Both the position numbers and the translations under genes were made by a program. The notes under the pieces were generated by a model. That model was not told the DNA's origin. It saw only the letters and a program-made list of their open reading frames with translations, and searched no databases. Shown piece after piece: positions 8,775 through 19,300 of a stretch of DNA of 64,000 bases (position 1 is its first letter; the number at the start of each line of letters is the position of its first letter). Source of the stretch: Bacteroidales bacterium (lineage in GTDB: Bacteria > Bacteroidota > Bacteroidia > Bacteroidales > UBA1402); the NCBI GenBank assembly GCA_021373135.1, contig JAJFTH010000003.1:62001-126000 (forward strand), written 5' to 3'.

Positions 8775-11459
8775 TTATTTGATTTTAGCTATTCGTAGCT
8801 TATCGAGCATGGCCTGGTTTGTCGTTATGTTCATATTTTCATTATATGGCATGAATTCCAGTGAAACCTGATGCTCACCTTTGGACAATTCGACCGAAAT
8901 GGAATTGCTCCAGCCCCATGAGTTCCAAAGATTCATACCTCTTTGTGGAAATATTTGTACCCCTTTTTTGTTTCCATCTATCAACAGTGTCCTGATGGCA
9001 CATTTGTTTTCAGTGTTTATTGGACCGTTCCCGTTGGAATAAGACCAGTCTATCGTATAAGTTCCATCTTGTTCAACCGTAATGGGAATAGTAATCTTGC
9101 GGTTGATGGTACGGCTCATTTCTACGAAGCCCGTTCCGGAGAAGCCTTTATAAGGAAGAGGTGATTTTGGTATGAAATTTTCGACTTCTTGCTGAATGAC
9201 ATTTTTGTAATGTGCAATGGGTTCGCTTGCAAAGGATTCCAATCCACTTTTTCCAATAGCTTTTACTTGTATTTCTCCGTTTGTCTCCTCGGGTATTACC
9301 ATTGAATTTTTGTTCGTTTTTTTCCATAATGTACCGTTTATGAGTACTTGATAATGGATTGCATCGTTTCTTTTTTCCCATGAAACAGTTCCATTGTTAA
9401 AAAACGTGACGGGTGTATGCAGCGTATATTGATTCTCAACAATCTTTATTTTCTTTTTCGGTAACTTGTTGTTTGAAAGAATAATGACCACTTTGTGAAC
9501 GCCTGTCAGTGTTTTTGCGATAACCGGTTGCTGCTCAATGCCATCAACACAAAACGATATCATTTGATTGCCAAAGCCACTAAGTTCAATGTTGAGTGTG
9601 GCATTTCGATATTTGAAATTTTTCAAGGAACGATGACCTTTTAATTTCGCAGGCACAAAGGGTTCAAAAGCAAGCCCATCCTCGGTAAAACGCATACCAA
9701 AAAGAACATGATGAATGGTGCTTATCATTCCGGACAGGCTCCAAAGCATATTGGATGAATTGATTTGTGTTCCGAACCAATCACCGGAATAATCTACGAA
9801 GTTTTCTTTGTTGGTCAAAAACATGGCTGCTGCGCGATTGATGGATCCGATACTATGCATGACGCCAGATTCATTGCCTGTCTTTGCTGACGCCCACATC
9901 CAGAAAGTTTGCACAAATGGCCAGATGCCATCGTTGTGGTAGGGTGGTATATCGGGAATATTGGGAAAGAAACAAGGTGTTCCAAAGTTTACAGATGGTG
10001 TATTCTCAATGATAAGGTTTGCTCTGGTGTCATCTGCAATTCCAAAAAGGACGCACAGTGCTTCACCTAAGGTTTCACTACGTGGTGACTGCATTCTGTT
10101 GTTTCGACCGTATATGTATTGGGCATAAAACCCTTTATTGTTTAACCAGAGCAACTGATTGACGGCTTTTTTTATTTGTTCTGCTTTGGCGACATATTTT
10201 TCTGATTCAGATGGGTGACCCATTAAATTTGCTATTGAGCTTAACACTTTAATTGCGCCGTAGTGCACAGCTGTTGTCCCCAGATTTTCACTTTCAAAAA
10301 TATCGGCTGGCTGCATCCAACTCGGATATTCCTGTTCACGCCAGTCAAGAAAGGATGATTCTCCTTTGACAAGTCCGGTTCTTGGATCGAATACAGTTTG
10401 AAAATCATCTTCAACTGAATTCCTGATAATCGGATAAATGGTTTTTAACCATTCGCCGTTGCCGGTATAGTTATAGATTTCCCAGGCTGCAATAGCCCAA
10501 ATCATTCTGTCTGAAGACACAGGCCAGGCACCACCTGTCCCTGTATCCTGAATGATGCGTCCATTAACATTGACCTTTCGCATCAGGCTATTCATGGATA
10601 CTTTCGGCTGTAGATGGGCCATGCTTAGGATGATGCTGTAGCTGACATCCCGGGTCCATACGCCTGCCCATTCCTTTCCGGTACGGAACGTTGAATCAGC
10701 TTCGACGGCGTTACACATTTCTTCAAGTGCCATGTTGTAAAGTGCATTTTCAAGCACAAAATCAGACTGATACTGAGGAAAGGCGGATATATCTTTGCTG
10801 AGTTTCCAGGTTTTGGTGGCAGGAATATTCTTGTCCTGGGGGTTGAGCACAATATTCAGTTCAAAGATATGGTTTTTGGTTTCTTTGAGTTTAAGACCTT
10901 CATTTTTGGTCAGATTGTCAAAGTCCCAAATAAGCGGAAAACTGCTGCCTGCCAGGTAAACTCCGTTGAAATCTTCCTGATAGATTTTCTGTCCGGTTTT
11001 TGTGGTGAAGTAGCCCTGTTTTTCAAAAGCATCAAATACAGCACTCATATCTACCCTGAACTTAACAGGAAGGTTGGTTAAGAGTGTTTGACCTCCTGAT
11101 GGCTCTCGCTTTTCCACGAATTGTTCACCAAACCGAATGAGGGGTGTTTGAAGTTCTTCTTCTGCCTTGGCTGTACACAAGAAGCTGTGGTCGTTTCCAG
11201 AAGGCATCTCGTTGTCTTCACCATTGATGCAAAATCTGAACTGAATGAGCGGAGACTTTAAAAGGGCATCCTTACTCTGATAATTAGAGGTTATTTCTGT
11301 CGGAGAAAGAGCTTTTGCCTCAAATTCATTCTGTTGTACAATTCTGTCGCGGTACATCTGATACTCTGAATTAGAGTACAAAGGCTCCTTATGGGTACAA
11401 GATGCATGAGTCATGACAACGATTGTCATAATGATTATTCCTTTGATTCTCATAGCCAT
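8775..11459 (-). CDS. Six-hairpin glycosidase lipoprotein with C-terminal CBM6/35-like domain
   Basis: Last gene of the PUL, 894 residues from the ATG at 11459, just after the GH66 stop; ATG 11453 and 11477 are alternatives. The lipobox MTHASC gives lipid-attached Cys21. Domains in order: N-terminal beta region (about 70-215, with CINGEDNEMP); an (alpha/alpha)6 catalytic region (about 235-600) with GVWTRDVSYS, TGTGGAWPV, SSFLDWRE and HNDGIWPF; a beta segment with an FN3-like stretch (about 680-755); and a CBM6/35-like domain (about 758-894, beginning QEVENF). Acidic residues in TRD and DWRE are candidate catalytic groups. The CAZy family cannot be fixed by eye. It probably removes glucose from oligosaccharides released by GH66. 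No GH31 gene is present in this locus. Confidence 0.75.
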   Translation of the reverse strand: MAMRIKGIIIMTIVVMTHASCTHKEPLYSNSEYQMYRDRIVQQNEFEAKALSPTEITSNYQSKDALLKSPLIQFRFCINGEDNEMPSGNDHSFLCTAKAEEELQTPLIRFGEQFVEKREPSGGQTLLTNLPVKFRVDMSAVFDAFEKQGYFTTKTGQKIYQEDFNGVYLAGSSFPLIWDFDNLTKNEGLKLKETKNHIFELNIVLNPQDKNIPATKTWKLSKDISAFPQYQSDFVLENALYNMALEEMCNAVEADSTFRTGKEWAGVWTRDVSYSIILSMAHLQPKVSMNSLMRKVNVNGRIIQDTGTGGAWPVSSDRMIWAIAAWEIYNYTGNGEWLKTIYPIIRNSVEDDFQTVFDPRTGLVKGESSFLDWREQEYPSWMQPADIFESENLGTTAVHYGAIKVLSSIANLMGHPSESEKYVAKAEQIKKAVNQLLWLNNKGFYAQYIYGRNNRMQSPRSETLGEALCVLFGIADDTRANLIIENTPSVNFGTPCFFPNIPDIPPYHNDGIWPFVQTFWMWASAKTGNESGVMHSIGSINRAAAMFLTNKENFVDYSGDWFGTQINSSNMLWSLSGMISTIHHVLFGMRFTEDGLAFEPFVPAKLKGHRSLKNFKYRNATLNIELSGFGNQMISFCVDGIEQQPVIAKTLTGVHKVVIILSNNKLPKKKIKIVENQYTLHTPVTFFNNGTVSWEKRNDAIHYQVLINGTLWKKTNKNSMVIPEETNGEIQVKAIGKSGLESFASEPIAHYKNVIQQEVENFIPKSPLPYKGFSGTGFVEMSRTINRKITIPITVEQDGTYTIDWSYSNGNGPINTENKCAIRTLLIDGNKKGVQIFPQRGMNLWNSWGWSNSISVELSKGEHQVSLEFMPYNENMNITTNQAMLDKLRIAKIK

Positions 11460-11460
11460 A

Positions 11461-13212
11461 TCAATATTCAAGGACAATCATAGTCCAGTATTTAAGGACA
11501 GGGAGTGTGAGAGAAACAAATCCTTGCTCTGAAGTAAAATCCACTTCCTGATAGAGGCTGCCTTCACTGTCCGGTGTTGCAGCCCATATCTTTTTGGGTG
11601 TCTGCGCGGTCATGATTTTTAAAGGTATTGATTTGACAAGCAGAGGCTCTGCCTGTGTTCCGTCCATGTCACGCCAGCTTAGATGGGTGGCATTCTTGAA
11701 ATTGAACAGATGTATGACTTGCTTGTCTGAGAGTTTTTTGCCCAGGGATATGACTTTTCCTGCTTGAGGTGGCCATTGTACGATGGTTGATGAAGTGTTG
11801 GTGCAGGTTGTCTGCGCGTCGTTAAAACTTCCTCCGTCACGCAGGATGTTCTGATAGGCTACCAGAAAGTCGTAGTAGGAGATAAGCGACTGCTTCAGCA
11901 GGGGACTCATGCTCAAATTACTGTTGGGAAAATATTCCTTGCCCAGCATGTGTTCGCCCAACTCGAGATGTGCTCCGCCTATAGCGAACATGACAGCATC
12001 TGTCATCAATACGCCTGGAGTATTGAACGTACCTTTGTTTTCCGCTAGGTTGTAGTTCATGTAGGCTGCAAAGATAGTGTTGAATTTTCCCTTTGAATAG
12101 ATGGTGTTGTTGTCTATGATGGTTTTTAAGTCTGCAAAATAGGCTTCCTTTTCCCATACCTCATTGTAAAGAAAGTCTACATTGGAAGCTGCAATATTGC
12201 TTTGTCCGAAACCGGCAACGGCATTGAATACATTGTATTTGTCTGGAAAAGCTTCGTGCATCTTGTTGATAAATTTGCCGAAACCTTCCGGTAGGTTCAC
12301 AATTTGTCCCTGGCTGTCATATACACCGTTGATACCAACCTGGTCTATGTGAAAACCGTCAAAACCGTATACATCATAAACCTCCTTAACGCGTTTGACC
12401 ATATAGTTGAGCCATTCTTCGTTACCTGGATTGGTCAGATAGATGCTGCTCTTGAACGGAGCGGAAAGGGAGAGGGTATATTTGTTGGTATGTGCTGCAT
12501 CCCTAAAAATGTACCATTCTTCCTTGACTCCGTCATTCGCTGCATTTTTAAGTGCACCGTAGCATAGATTGTAGAACATGGAGCGCATATTCTGTTTTTT
12601 TGCTTCGGCAATATAGCCATCAATGGTGGAGCGGTATGTCGTGCGTGAAGCAATATCAAGCCACGAGGATGCTGGATTTTCAACGGTTCCAGCCAAAGGT
12701 TTGTGGTGGTCACAATGCCAGTCGTAGAATTGCAGGCCGTTGATATGGTATCTGCATAAGTTGGTGATGATATTTTTCATTTCATCTGAACTCATATGGC
12801 CAAATGAGGAAAGAAATCCGTATCGGGGAAATCTTTTCCAATCACTGGATACATCGATTCCTATGGATCCTATGACTTTTTCTGTGTTCTCGCTTTTGGT
12901 GTATACTTCAGCCAGATATCCTTTGTAATCGGTAGAAGGTGCAGTCCATGTCCAGGTAGTGCCGGTTATCTCTTTATCATCGATGATTTGGCTCAGGTTT
13001 CGGTAACGGACATGGATCTCTCCACTCAAGGCTTTATCTGAGGTGAAAGTGATGGTCTCACCCGGAGAATAACAAGCTTTGTTCAGGGTAAGGGCTATAT
13101 TATGAATGATGGCTGTCCCCGTGGTGGCATTGTTGTCTTCCACTTTTTGACATGCACCACAACTCATAAAGAAGCAGAGGCTTAATAGGATCGGAATGAT
13201 CGTTTTTTCCAT
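11461..13212 (-). CDS. GH66 dextranase-like lipoprotein
   Basis: Endo-acting glucanase predicted to cut alpha-1,6-glucan (dextran); GH66 also contains cycloisomaltooligosaccharide transferases. The start at 13212 gives a lipoprotein signal, MEKTIIPILLSLCFFMSC, with Cys18 or Cys21 as lipidation site and 583 residues. A longer frame to 13293 has no signal at its front. An Ig-like N-terminal domain (about 35-120) precedes the TIM barrel. In the barrel, FDGFHIDQVG supplies the nucleophile Asp290 and LYNEVWE the acid/base Glu351. A beta domain closes the protein. The stop is followed at once by the next gene. An intercistronic stem-loop lies upstream at 13230-13266. Confidence 0.88.
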   Translation of the reverse strand: MEKTIIPILLSLCFFMSCGACQKVEDNNATTGTAIIHNIALTLNKACYSPGETITFTSDKALSGEIHVRYRNLSQIIDDKEITGTTWTWTAPSTDYKGYLAEVYTKSENTEKVIGSIGIDVSSDWKRFPRYGFLSSFGHMSSDEMKNIITNLCRYHINGLQFYDWHCDHHKPLAGTVENPASSWLDIASRTTYRSTIDGYIAEAKKQNMRSMFYNLCYGALKNAANDGVKEEWYIFRDAAHTNKYTLSLSAPFKSSIYLTNPGNEEWLNYMVKRVKEVYDVYGFDGFHIDQVGINGVYDSQGQIVNLPEGFGKFINKMHEAFPDKYNVFNAVAGFGQSNIAASNVDFLYNEVWEKEAYFADLKTIIDNNTIYSKGKFNTIFAAYMNYNLAENKGTFNTPGVLMTDAVMFAIGGAHLELGEHMLGKEYFPNSNLSMSPLLKQSLISYYDFLVAYQNILRDGGSFNDAQTTCTNTSSTIVQWPPQAGKVISLGKKLSDKQVIHLFNFKNATHLSWRDMDGTQAEPLLVKSIPLKIMTAQTPKKIWAATPDSEGSLYQEVDFTSEQGFVSLTLPVLKYWTMIVLEY

Positions 13213-13229
13213 TTGATATTTTTTTATAG

Positions 13230-13266
13230 GTCGGGGTGAATGTTGATTTCTCAATTTCACCCCGAC
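13230..13266 (-). promoter_or_regulatory. Stem-loop between susE-like gene and GH66 gene
   Basis: GTCGGGGTGAA (13230-13240) is exactly complementary to TTCACCCCGAC (13256-13266) with a 15-base loop. On the transcribed strand it is followed by an A-rich run, not a T tract, so it is unlikely to be a plain terminator. It may set mRNA stability or the relative expression of the binding proteins and the enzymes. Confidence 0.55.
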
Positions 13267-13305
13267 TGAATATTGATTGGTGATTGATATCAATTTACAG
13301 GCATA

Positions 13306-14775
13306 TTAATTTTTCTTGAAAGTGATGGTCTCCGTTAGCTGATTGCCTGTGATTGTATAATTCCCGGCTTCGGTAATTTTCCATTTTCGGTCGACACTTC
13401 CTTGTGATGGCTCATTTATTTTGTCCACCAAGGTCATTACTTGTTCTGTTCCGGTTGGCGTTTCATCTGCAGTTGCAGACATAAACCACACACCATTCCA
13501 ATCCGTTTGTTTGTCGCAGGTAATCTTTATAGCTCCAGCTGTAAGATTTCCTGTCCAGGTGAAGTTGTACGCATCCACCTTGGTCATTGGTGTGGCATCG
13601 GTGATAGTCCAACTACCTGGGGTTGCATCCCCGACCATGTAAAGTGTTTCCCATGGTTCGAAAACAGACATGGTTAGCTTTTCAGAACCTTCGGTGATAT
13701 TGAGTGCCATTTTATACGCTTTACCGCAACTGGCCTGTGGTATAACCCACTTATTGTCGCCCGTATTATCCTGTGTCACTGTCGTGTGGGTAAAAGGAGC
13801 TTCGGCTATGGTTGGATGATACATGTTGTCCCAGCTTCCGTCGGCTGTAGCAAACTTAAACTCTCCACCACCATTCCAGTCTAGGACGGCTCCATATCTG
13901 AATACAAAACTGTTTGTCGGATCCTGCCTCATTTTGACAAATCCCCAGCTTGTAAAGCTTCCGACAAAATAGATGTCGCTGTATTTGGGACCATTCGATA
14001 TTACGGCTGAAATGGTAAGGTCTATCAGATTGACAGCGATACGGTAGTTTCCGGATTGTGTAATGGAAAATCGCACATCAGGGTCGTCGTTGGTTTCCCT
14101 TAAAGCCAGTTTATCAGTAGTTGAACCGGCATCTTTGTTGTATGATGGTAAATAACCGGTTTGGGTTGTCACGAATTCGTAATTGCCAACCGACAAGTCT
14201 CCAGTCCATACAAAACCGCCGGCTTCACCGGAAACCGTATTCATCTTGGTGGCATTATCGAGGCTCCAACCACCTGAGGTGGCATCACCTATGATATAAA
14301 GCGTCTTGGATACTGGTTTATAAGTTGTAATGATTAACGTCACCGCTTCGGATGTTTGCTTTGAAACACTGGTGTCTGCCGGAATGGCAATGACACGGGC
14401 TTCTATATTGGCTGTAGCATTTTCTGCAATGTCAAAGGTATCCAGCAGAAGATTGTTCAGATATTCATTGGTACATTCGAGTTTATAGATTTTCCGGCCA
14501 ATATTTTGGGATATACAGTTGGCAAAATTGTTTCCGGCCTTGTCTATTTGCAGAACATAGTTAATGGCACAGTTTGTTCCTTTGTTTGTACCGCTGGTCC
14601 ATGACAGAGTCAAAGCCTTTGCTGAAGGGCTGCTGATGGCAAGGGTCACTTCGCTTATGTCTGTTGATATTGCCAGTTCCGTTTCGCCTTTATTTAATTG
14701 CATGTAATCTTCAGAGCAGGCTGTAACAACAAGCAGGAGAAACAGACATACAATGATTTCTATATTTTTTTTCAT
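13306..14775 (-). CDS. SusE/SusF-like surface glycan-binding lipoprotein
   Basis: 489 residues with lipoprotein signal MKKNIEIIVCLFLLLVVTAC (lipidated Cys20). A SusE-type N-terminal Ig-like domain (about 30-150) contains the motif LTLSWTSGTN. Three starch-binding-type modules follow. They begin LYIIGDATSGGW, IYFVGSFTSWGF and LYMVGDATPGSW, and each carries aromatic residues suited to stacking on sugar rings. It has no enzymatic motif and should hold alpha-glucan at the outer surface beside SusCD. The position after susD and before GH66 is that of the binding protein in known dextran loci. Confidence 0.88.
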   Translation of the reverse strand: MKKNIEIIVCLFLLLVVTACSEDYMQLNKGETELAISTDISEVTLAISSPSAKALTLSWTSGTNKGTNCAINYVLQIDKAGNNFANCISQNIGRKIYKLECTNEYLNNLLLDTFDIAENATANIEARVIAIPADTSVSKQTSEAVTLIITTYKPVSKTLYIIGDATSGGWSLDNATKMNTVSGEAGGFVWTGDLSVGNYEFVTTQTGYLPSYNKDAGSTTDKLALRETNDDPDVRFSITQSGNYRIAVNLIDLTISAVISNGPKYSDIYFVGSFTSWGFVKMRQDPTNSFVFRYGAVLDWNGGGEFKFATADGSWDNMYHPTIAEAPFTHTTVTQDNTGDNKWVIPQASCGKAYKMALNITEGSEKLTMSVFEPWETLYMVGDATPGSWTITDATPMTKVDAYNFTWTGNLTAGAIKITCDKQTDWNGVWFMSATADETPTGTEQVMTLVDKINEPSQGSVDRKWKITEAGNYTITGNQLTETITFKKN

Positions 14776-14887
14776 CTCATTAATTTTTTATTTTAACATC
14801 TATGTATTTTATGTAACTCGCCAAATAATCGTTCACTTTTGTAAGCGATAAATCAAGGTCTCGTTTCATCATAATTTATTTTTTCAA

Positions 14888-16363
14888 TTAATAACCTGAA
14901 TTTTGTTTCATATTTGGGTTTGCGTCTATTTCGTCCTGAGGAATCGGATACAGCAAACGGTCTTTAGTAACATTGGTTTTGCCGATGGACTTTAAAAATT
15001 TGATGGCATAATCTCCATTGTCAATACGTATCAGGTCAAACCATCTTTGTCCTTCAAAGGCGAATTCCATACGGCGTTCATGGATGATGGCTTCTTTCAT
15101 TATTTCTTTGTCGGTGGTTGTAATGTTGGACAATCCGGCGCGTGTACGGACAATGTTCAACGGGGTTTGGGCCAACACTGTACTTCCAAGTTCATTAAGA
15201 GCCTCTGCTTTCATCAGTAGGACGTCGGCAAAACGATATACTACAAAATTACTGGAGTTTGATTGCCAATCGCATATATCTTTAGGTACTAAAAATTTAC
15301 GGACATTATACCCGGTAAGAGACCAGGAGGGATCGTAGTCTTTTCCGTCAAATTGGGGACAACCTTTGTAAAGGATGGTCACATCTTTACGCAAATCTCC
15401 TGCCTCATAGGAATCGACAAATTCTTGTTTGACATGTTGCCAGCCCCAACTGCCAGCAACCCAGCCTGAATTACGGGGACCCATATAAGTACTTAGCCAA
15501 CAGGCTTGGTTAAGGTCGTCCCAAAAGCCATAATCACTCTTCCCTATGTATTGTATTTCAAAGATGGACTCCGGCCCATTGTTGGTGGTATATTTGAAGT
15601 TGTTGGCATAATCCATGGTGGTCAAATCATAACCCAAATCCTGAATGCTTTGACAAAGATCCACTACATCCTGATAGTTTGTTCCAAGCGTCAAATAGAT
15701 CTTGGCAAGCTGAGTCTGGGCGGCTTCCTTGCATGCACGTCCAAGATCTGTCGTCGAATAGCTGCTCTTTATCGGCAATAGTTCAATAGCTTTTTTCGTG
15801 TCGGATATGATTTGTTCGTAAACCTGTGCTTTAGGGGTACGTGCCTGATTTAAATCACTACCGGCAACCAGAGGCTTAGTCTGTAGCGGAACATCTCCAA
15901 ATATCCTTACCAGTATAAAATAATAGTGTGCCCGAAGAAAATAAGCTTCACCCATAAGTCTGTTTCGCAATGAATCAACCATTTCAATAGAAGGTAGTTG
16001 CTGTAGGACAAGGTTACAACGAAGAATGCCAGGGTAAGGACCGCGCCAGAAATCGAGTGCAGCAGCATTTGTTGAGACGGCGGAAAAATTGCTGAGGTCA
16101 ACGGTTTCGATTCCATCGGTTCCACCATCACCTCCAACATTGCTATTACCGGCAACAATATCGGTGGTCCATATCCTGAAATTGTAAAGTTTGGGCCATT
16201 GGAGGGGTTGGTAAGCTGCATTTACCATTGCAACGGCATCTGTTTCATTGAGTTCAGACTCTGTTCCAATGGTGTCAAGAGGTGCTTTTGTCAAAAAGTC
16301 TTCACAGGAAGAAATCATCATGACTAAAAGTAGTATGGAAATAGTATTTATATATTTTTTCAT
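14888..16363 (-). CDS. SusD/RagB family glycan-binding lipoprotein
   Basis: 491 residues. The signal MKKYINTISILLLVMMISSC ends in the lipid-attached Cys20, followed by the typical SusD start EDFLTKAPLDT. TPR-like helices form the scaffold (for example RLMGEAYFLRAHYYFILVRIFGDVPL), and the C-terminus has the RagB/SusD pattern ERRMEFAFEGQRWFDLIR. It acts as the lid of the SusC channel and selects the oligosaccharide. It lies 14 bases after susC, so the two are co-transcribed. Confidence 0.96.
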   Translation of the reverse strand: MKKYINTISILLLVMMISSCEDFLTKAPLDTIGTESELNETDAVAMVNAAYQPLQWPKLYNFRIWTTDIVAGNSNVGGDGGTDGIETVDLSNFSAVSTNAAALDFWRGPYPGILRCNLVLQQLPSIEMVDSLRNRLMGEAYFLRAHYYFILVRIFGDVPLQTKPLVAGSDLNQARTPKAQVYEQIISDTKKAIELLPIKSSYSTTDLGRACKEAAQTQLAKIYLTLGTNYQDVVDLCQSIQDLGYDLTTMDYANNFKYTTNNGPESIFEIQYIGKSDYGFWDDLNQACWLSTYMGPRNSGWVAGSWGWQHVKQEFVDSYEAGDLRKDVTILYKGCPQFDGKDYDPSWSLTGYNVRKFLVPKDICDWQSNSSNFVVYRFADVLLMKAEALNELGSTVLAQTPLNIVRTRAGLSNITTTDKEIMKEAIIHERRMEFAFEGQRWFDLIRIDNGDYAIKFLKSIGKTNVTKDRLLYPIPQDEIDANPNMKQNSGY

Positions 16364-16377
16364 TGTTTCAGAGATTT

Positions 16378-19300
16378 TTAAAAATTAACATCAATGCCGA
16401 AGATGACAGTACGGGTAACCGGATAGTTTCCCAAATCGAAACCGCTAATGTCGACTTCCGGATCAAATCCGGTATAATCAGTCAGTGTCAGTAGATTTTG
16501 ACCGGAAACAAAAAAACGAATGTTATTTGCTGTAATCTTACCGGTTAGTCTTTTCGGTAAGTTATAACCTAAGGTCACGTTTTTAAGACGAATGTATGAA
16601 CCATCTTCAATAAATCTGGTGGAACTACTTGCATTCTTGTTGGGATCGCTGTAGATAGCACGTGGCATGGAATTGGATGTGCCTTCTCCGGTCCAGCGTT
16701 TTAAAACGGTGGCGTATTGGTTGAAGGCAACCGACATTCCTTCCTGATAAATCCGGTTGGCGTTGAAAACATCGGCTCCGTAGATACCTTGCAAGAACAA
16801 TTCAAGGTCAAAACCTTTGTATCTGAATGTGTTGTCCCACGCATAAGTTAAATCAGGAAAAGGGTTACCGATGATGGTTCGGTCATTGTCATCAATAACT
16901 CCATTGTTGTCAAGATCTTTGAATTTAATGTCACCGGGAGCAGTGCTTCCAGCAACCTGTATGGCCCAGTTGTCAACTTCTTCCTGAGTTTGGAAAAGAC
17001 CGTCAGTTACATAACCGTAGAAGGAACCTATGGGATATCCTTCCATGTGGACCCGTGTATTTCCCGACATTTCCACGCTTCCGTAATAAGTAGGCGTGTT
17101 GCTGTTCAGATTGATGATTTTATTTTTATTGAAAGACAGGTTCAGACTGCTGGTCCATGTGAAATCTTTTCTGTTGAACAAATCCCCTGAAAGGGTCACT
17201 TCAAAACCTTTGTTGTTGACTTTTCCCGCATTGATGGAAGGAACATCTATATCGGAGTATCCCGTTGAAACAGGAACATCCATAGGAATCAGCATATCGT
17301 TGGTAACCTTATTGTATGCGTCAATTGAAAGGCGAAGACGGTTATTGAAAAATTCAAGATCAGTGCCAATGTTGGTCTGTCTGACCTCTTCCCAATGAAC
17401 ATTTGGATTTGCCATTTTATGGGCTACAAGAGTGCTTACAGTAGTACCGTTGAAAGAATATATGCCGGTATTGAAAGAGGATGCAAAGGAATAGTTTCCG
17501 ATGTTCTGGTTTCCGGTTACTCCGTAGCCTGCCCGGATTTTGGCGTTGGAAAACCAAGAATTCCTGTGGAACCATTTTTCTTCATCTAAACGCCATGCAC
17601 CGGAGAAGGAAGGAAAAGTACCCCAGCGGTTGTTTGCTCCAAACCGGGAAGATCCATCGCGACGGACGGTCGCTGTCAACAAATATTTGTTCTTATAGGA
17701 ATAATTAGTCCTGAACATTAATGAAGCAAGAGACCATTCACTGCCGGATCCAGTCAGGCTAAGTTTCTCAGTTCCGTTGTCTACTTGATTGACTTCATCT
17801 TTCAGGAAAGTACCCTTCACTCCTGTGAAATAGTCGTCGACTCCCCACTGAAGACTTGTTCCGGCCATGATATTGACGTTATGGTCTCTGAATTTTTTGT
17901 TATAGGTGAAATAGTTGTCCAAAAGGTAAGTAAAATACCGTCCGGTACCTTTTTTAAGAGAGGAGTTATCGACGCTTGTGGGTTTCCAGTCATAAGCAGG
18001 AATGAAGTTGGTCGTGTAGTTGATTTTTGCTTCAGCTCCAACCAGAGATTTGAACTTTAGTCCGTTTATGATTGAAAGTTCACCATAAATATTCCCTACC
18101 AGATTGTATTCGTCAATCTTGTTTTTATCTGTCTCGGCAGTACCGTATTGGTTCCTTCTGTCACCATAGTAATAGGAATTTCCTTCAGGGCCTGCGTAAG
18201 TGCCGTCTTCATTGTAAATGGGAACAACCGGTAAGGACTTAAATACATCTGAAAGGTTATAAGTTCCATTCGTTTTTTTATCAAAACTGAAAGTCAGGTT
18301 ATGTCCGAACTTGATCCACTTCTTGACCTGGTTATCTCCATTGAACTGGAAGGTTAGACGTTTGAAATCCACGCTTTTGACAATACCTTGACGGTCTGTA
18401 TATCCGGCAGAAACATAGTAGTTGCTTTTGTCGTTTCCTCCGGAATAGCTGATTGCATAATTTTGGGAATATGCCGTATTGAACATGGCATTCACCCAGT
18501 CCGTGCCTTTTTCCAAGGTAGTCGGGTCCGTCCATAATGGATTTGTGGTAAGTCCTGCAGCAGAAAGCAAATCGTTGTTTAATTGTGCATATTGGGAAGC
18601 ATTCAACATTTTGGGAATGTTTGTGGCTTCTGAAATACCGGCGTTGGCTTTCAGGCTGAGCTTTCCATCGCCACTTTTTCCTCTTTTGCTGGTGATCATA
18701 ACCACGCCGTTTGCACCACGTGAACCATAAATGGCTGTTGCCGATGCATCTTTTAAAATGTCAATGTTTTCAATGTCTTCAATGTTGATGGAGCTAAGTC
18801 CCATACTCATGGGAACACCGTCTATTACATACAGAGGGTCGCTATTGTTTATGGTACCAAGCCCGCGGATTTTGAGGGATACATTGGATTGTGGATTTCC
18901 ATTGTCCACCACATAAACACCGGCTGCACGTCCTTGAAGAGCCTGACCAAGGCTTAGGACAGGCTTGTCACCCATGATTTGCTGTCCTACACTGGAAACG
19001 GAACCTGTCAAATCGCTTTTACGGGCTGTACCATAACCAATGACAACAAGTTCATCAAGGGTTGTGGCTGTTTCTTTCAGAACAATGTCGATGGTTGTAC
19101 GTCCGGCAACATTAATTTCCTGAGGCTCAAAACCCAGATAAGAGATTTTTAGGATTGTCTGTGGTTCCACAGAAAGCATAAATTTTCCGTCAATACCTGT
19201 GATGGCTGCTGTTGTTGCATTCTTCTTGTCTGTTACTGTAACACCGGGAAGGGCTTGACCGGATGCGTCATGTACAAGACCCCTTAGATTAATTTTTTGT

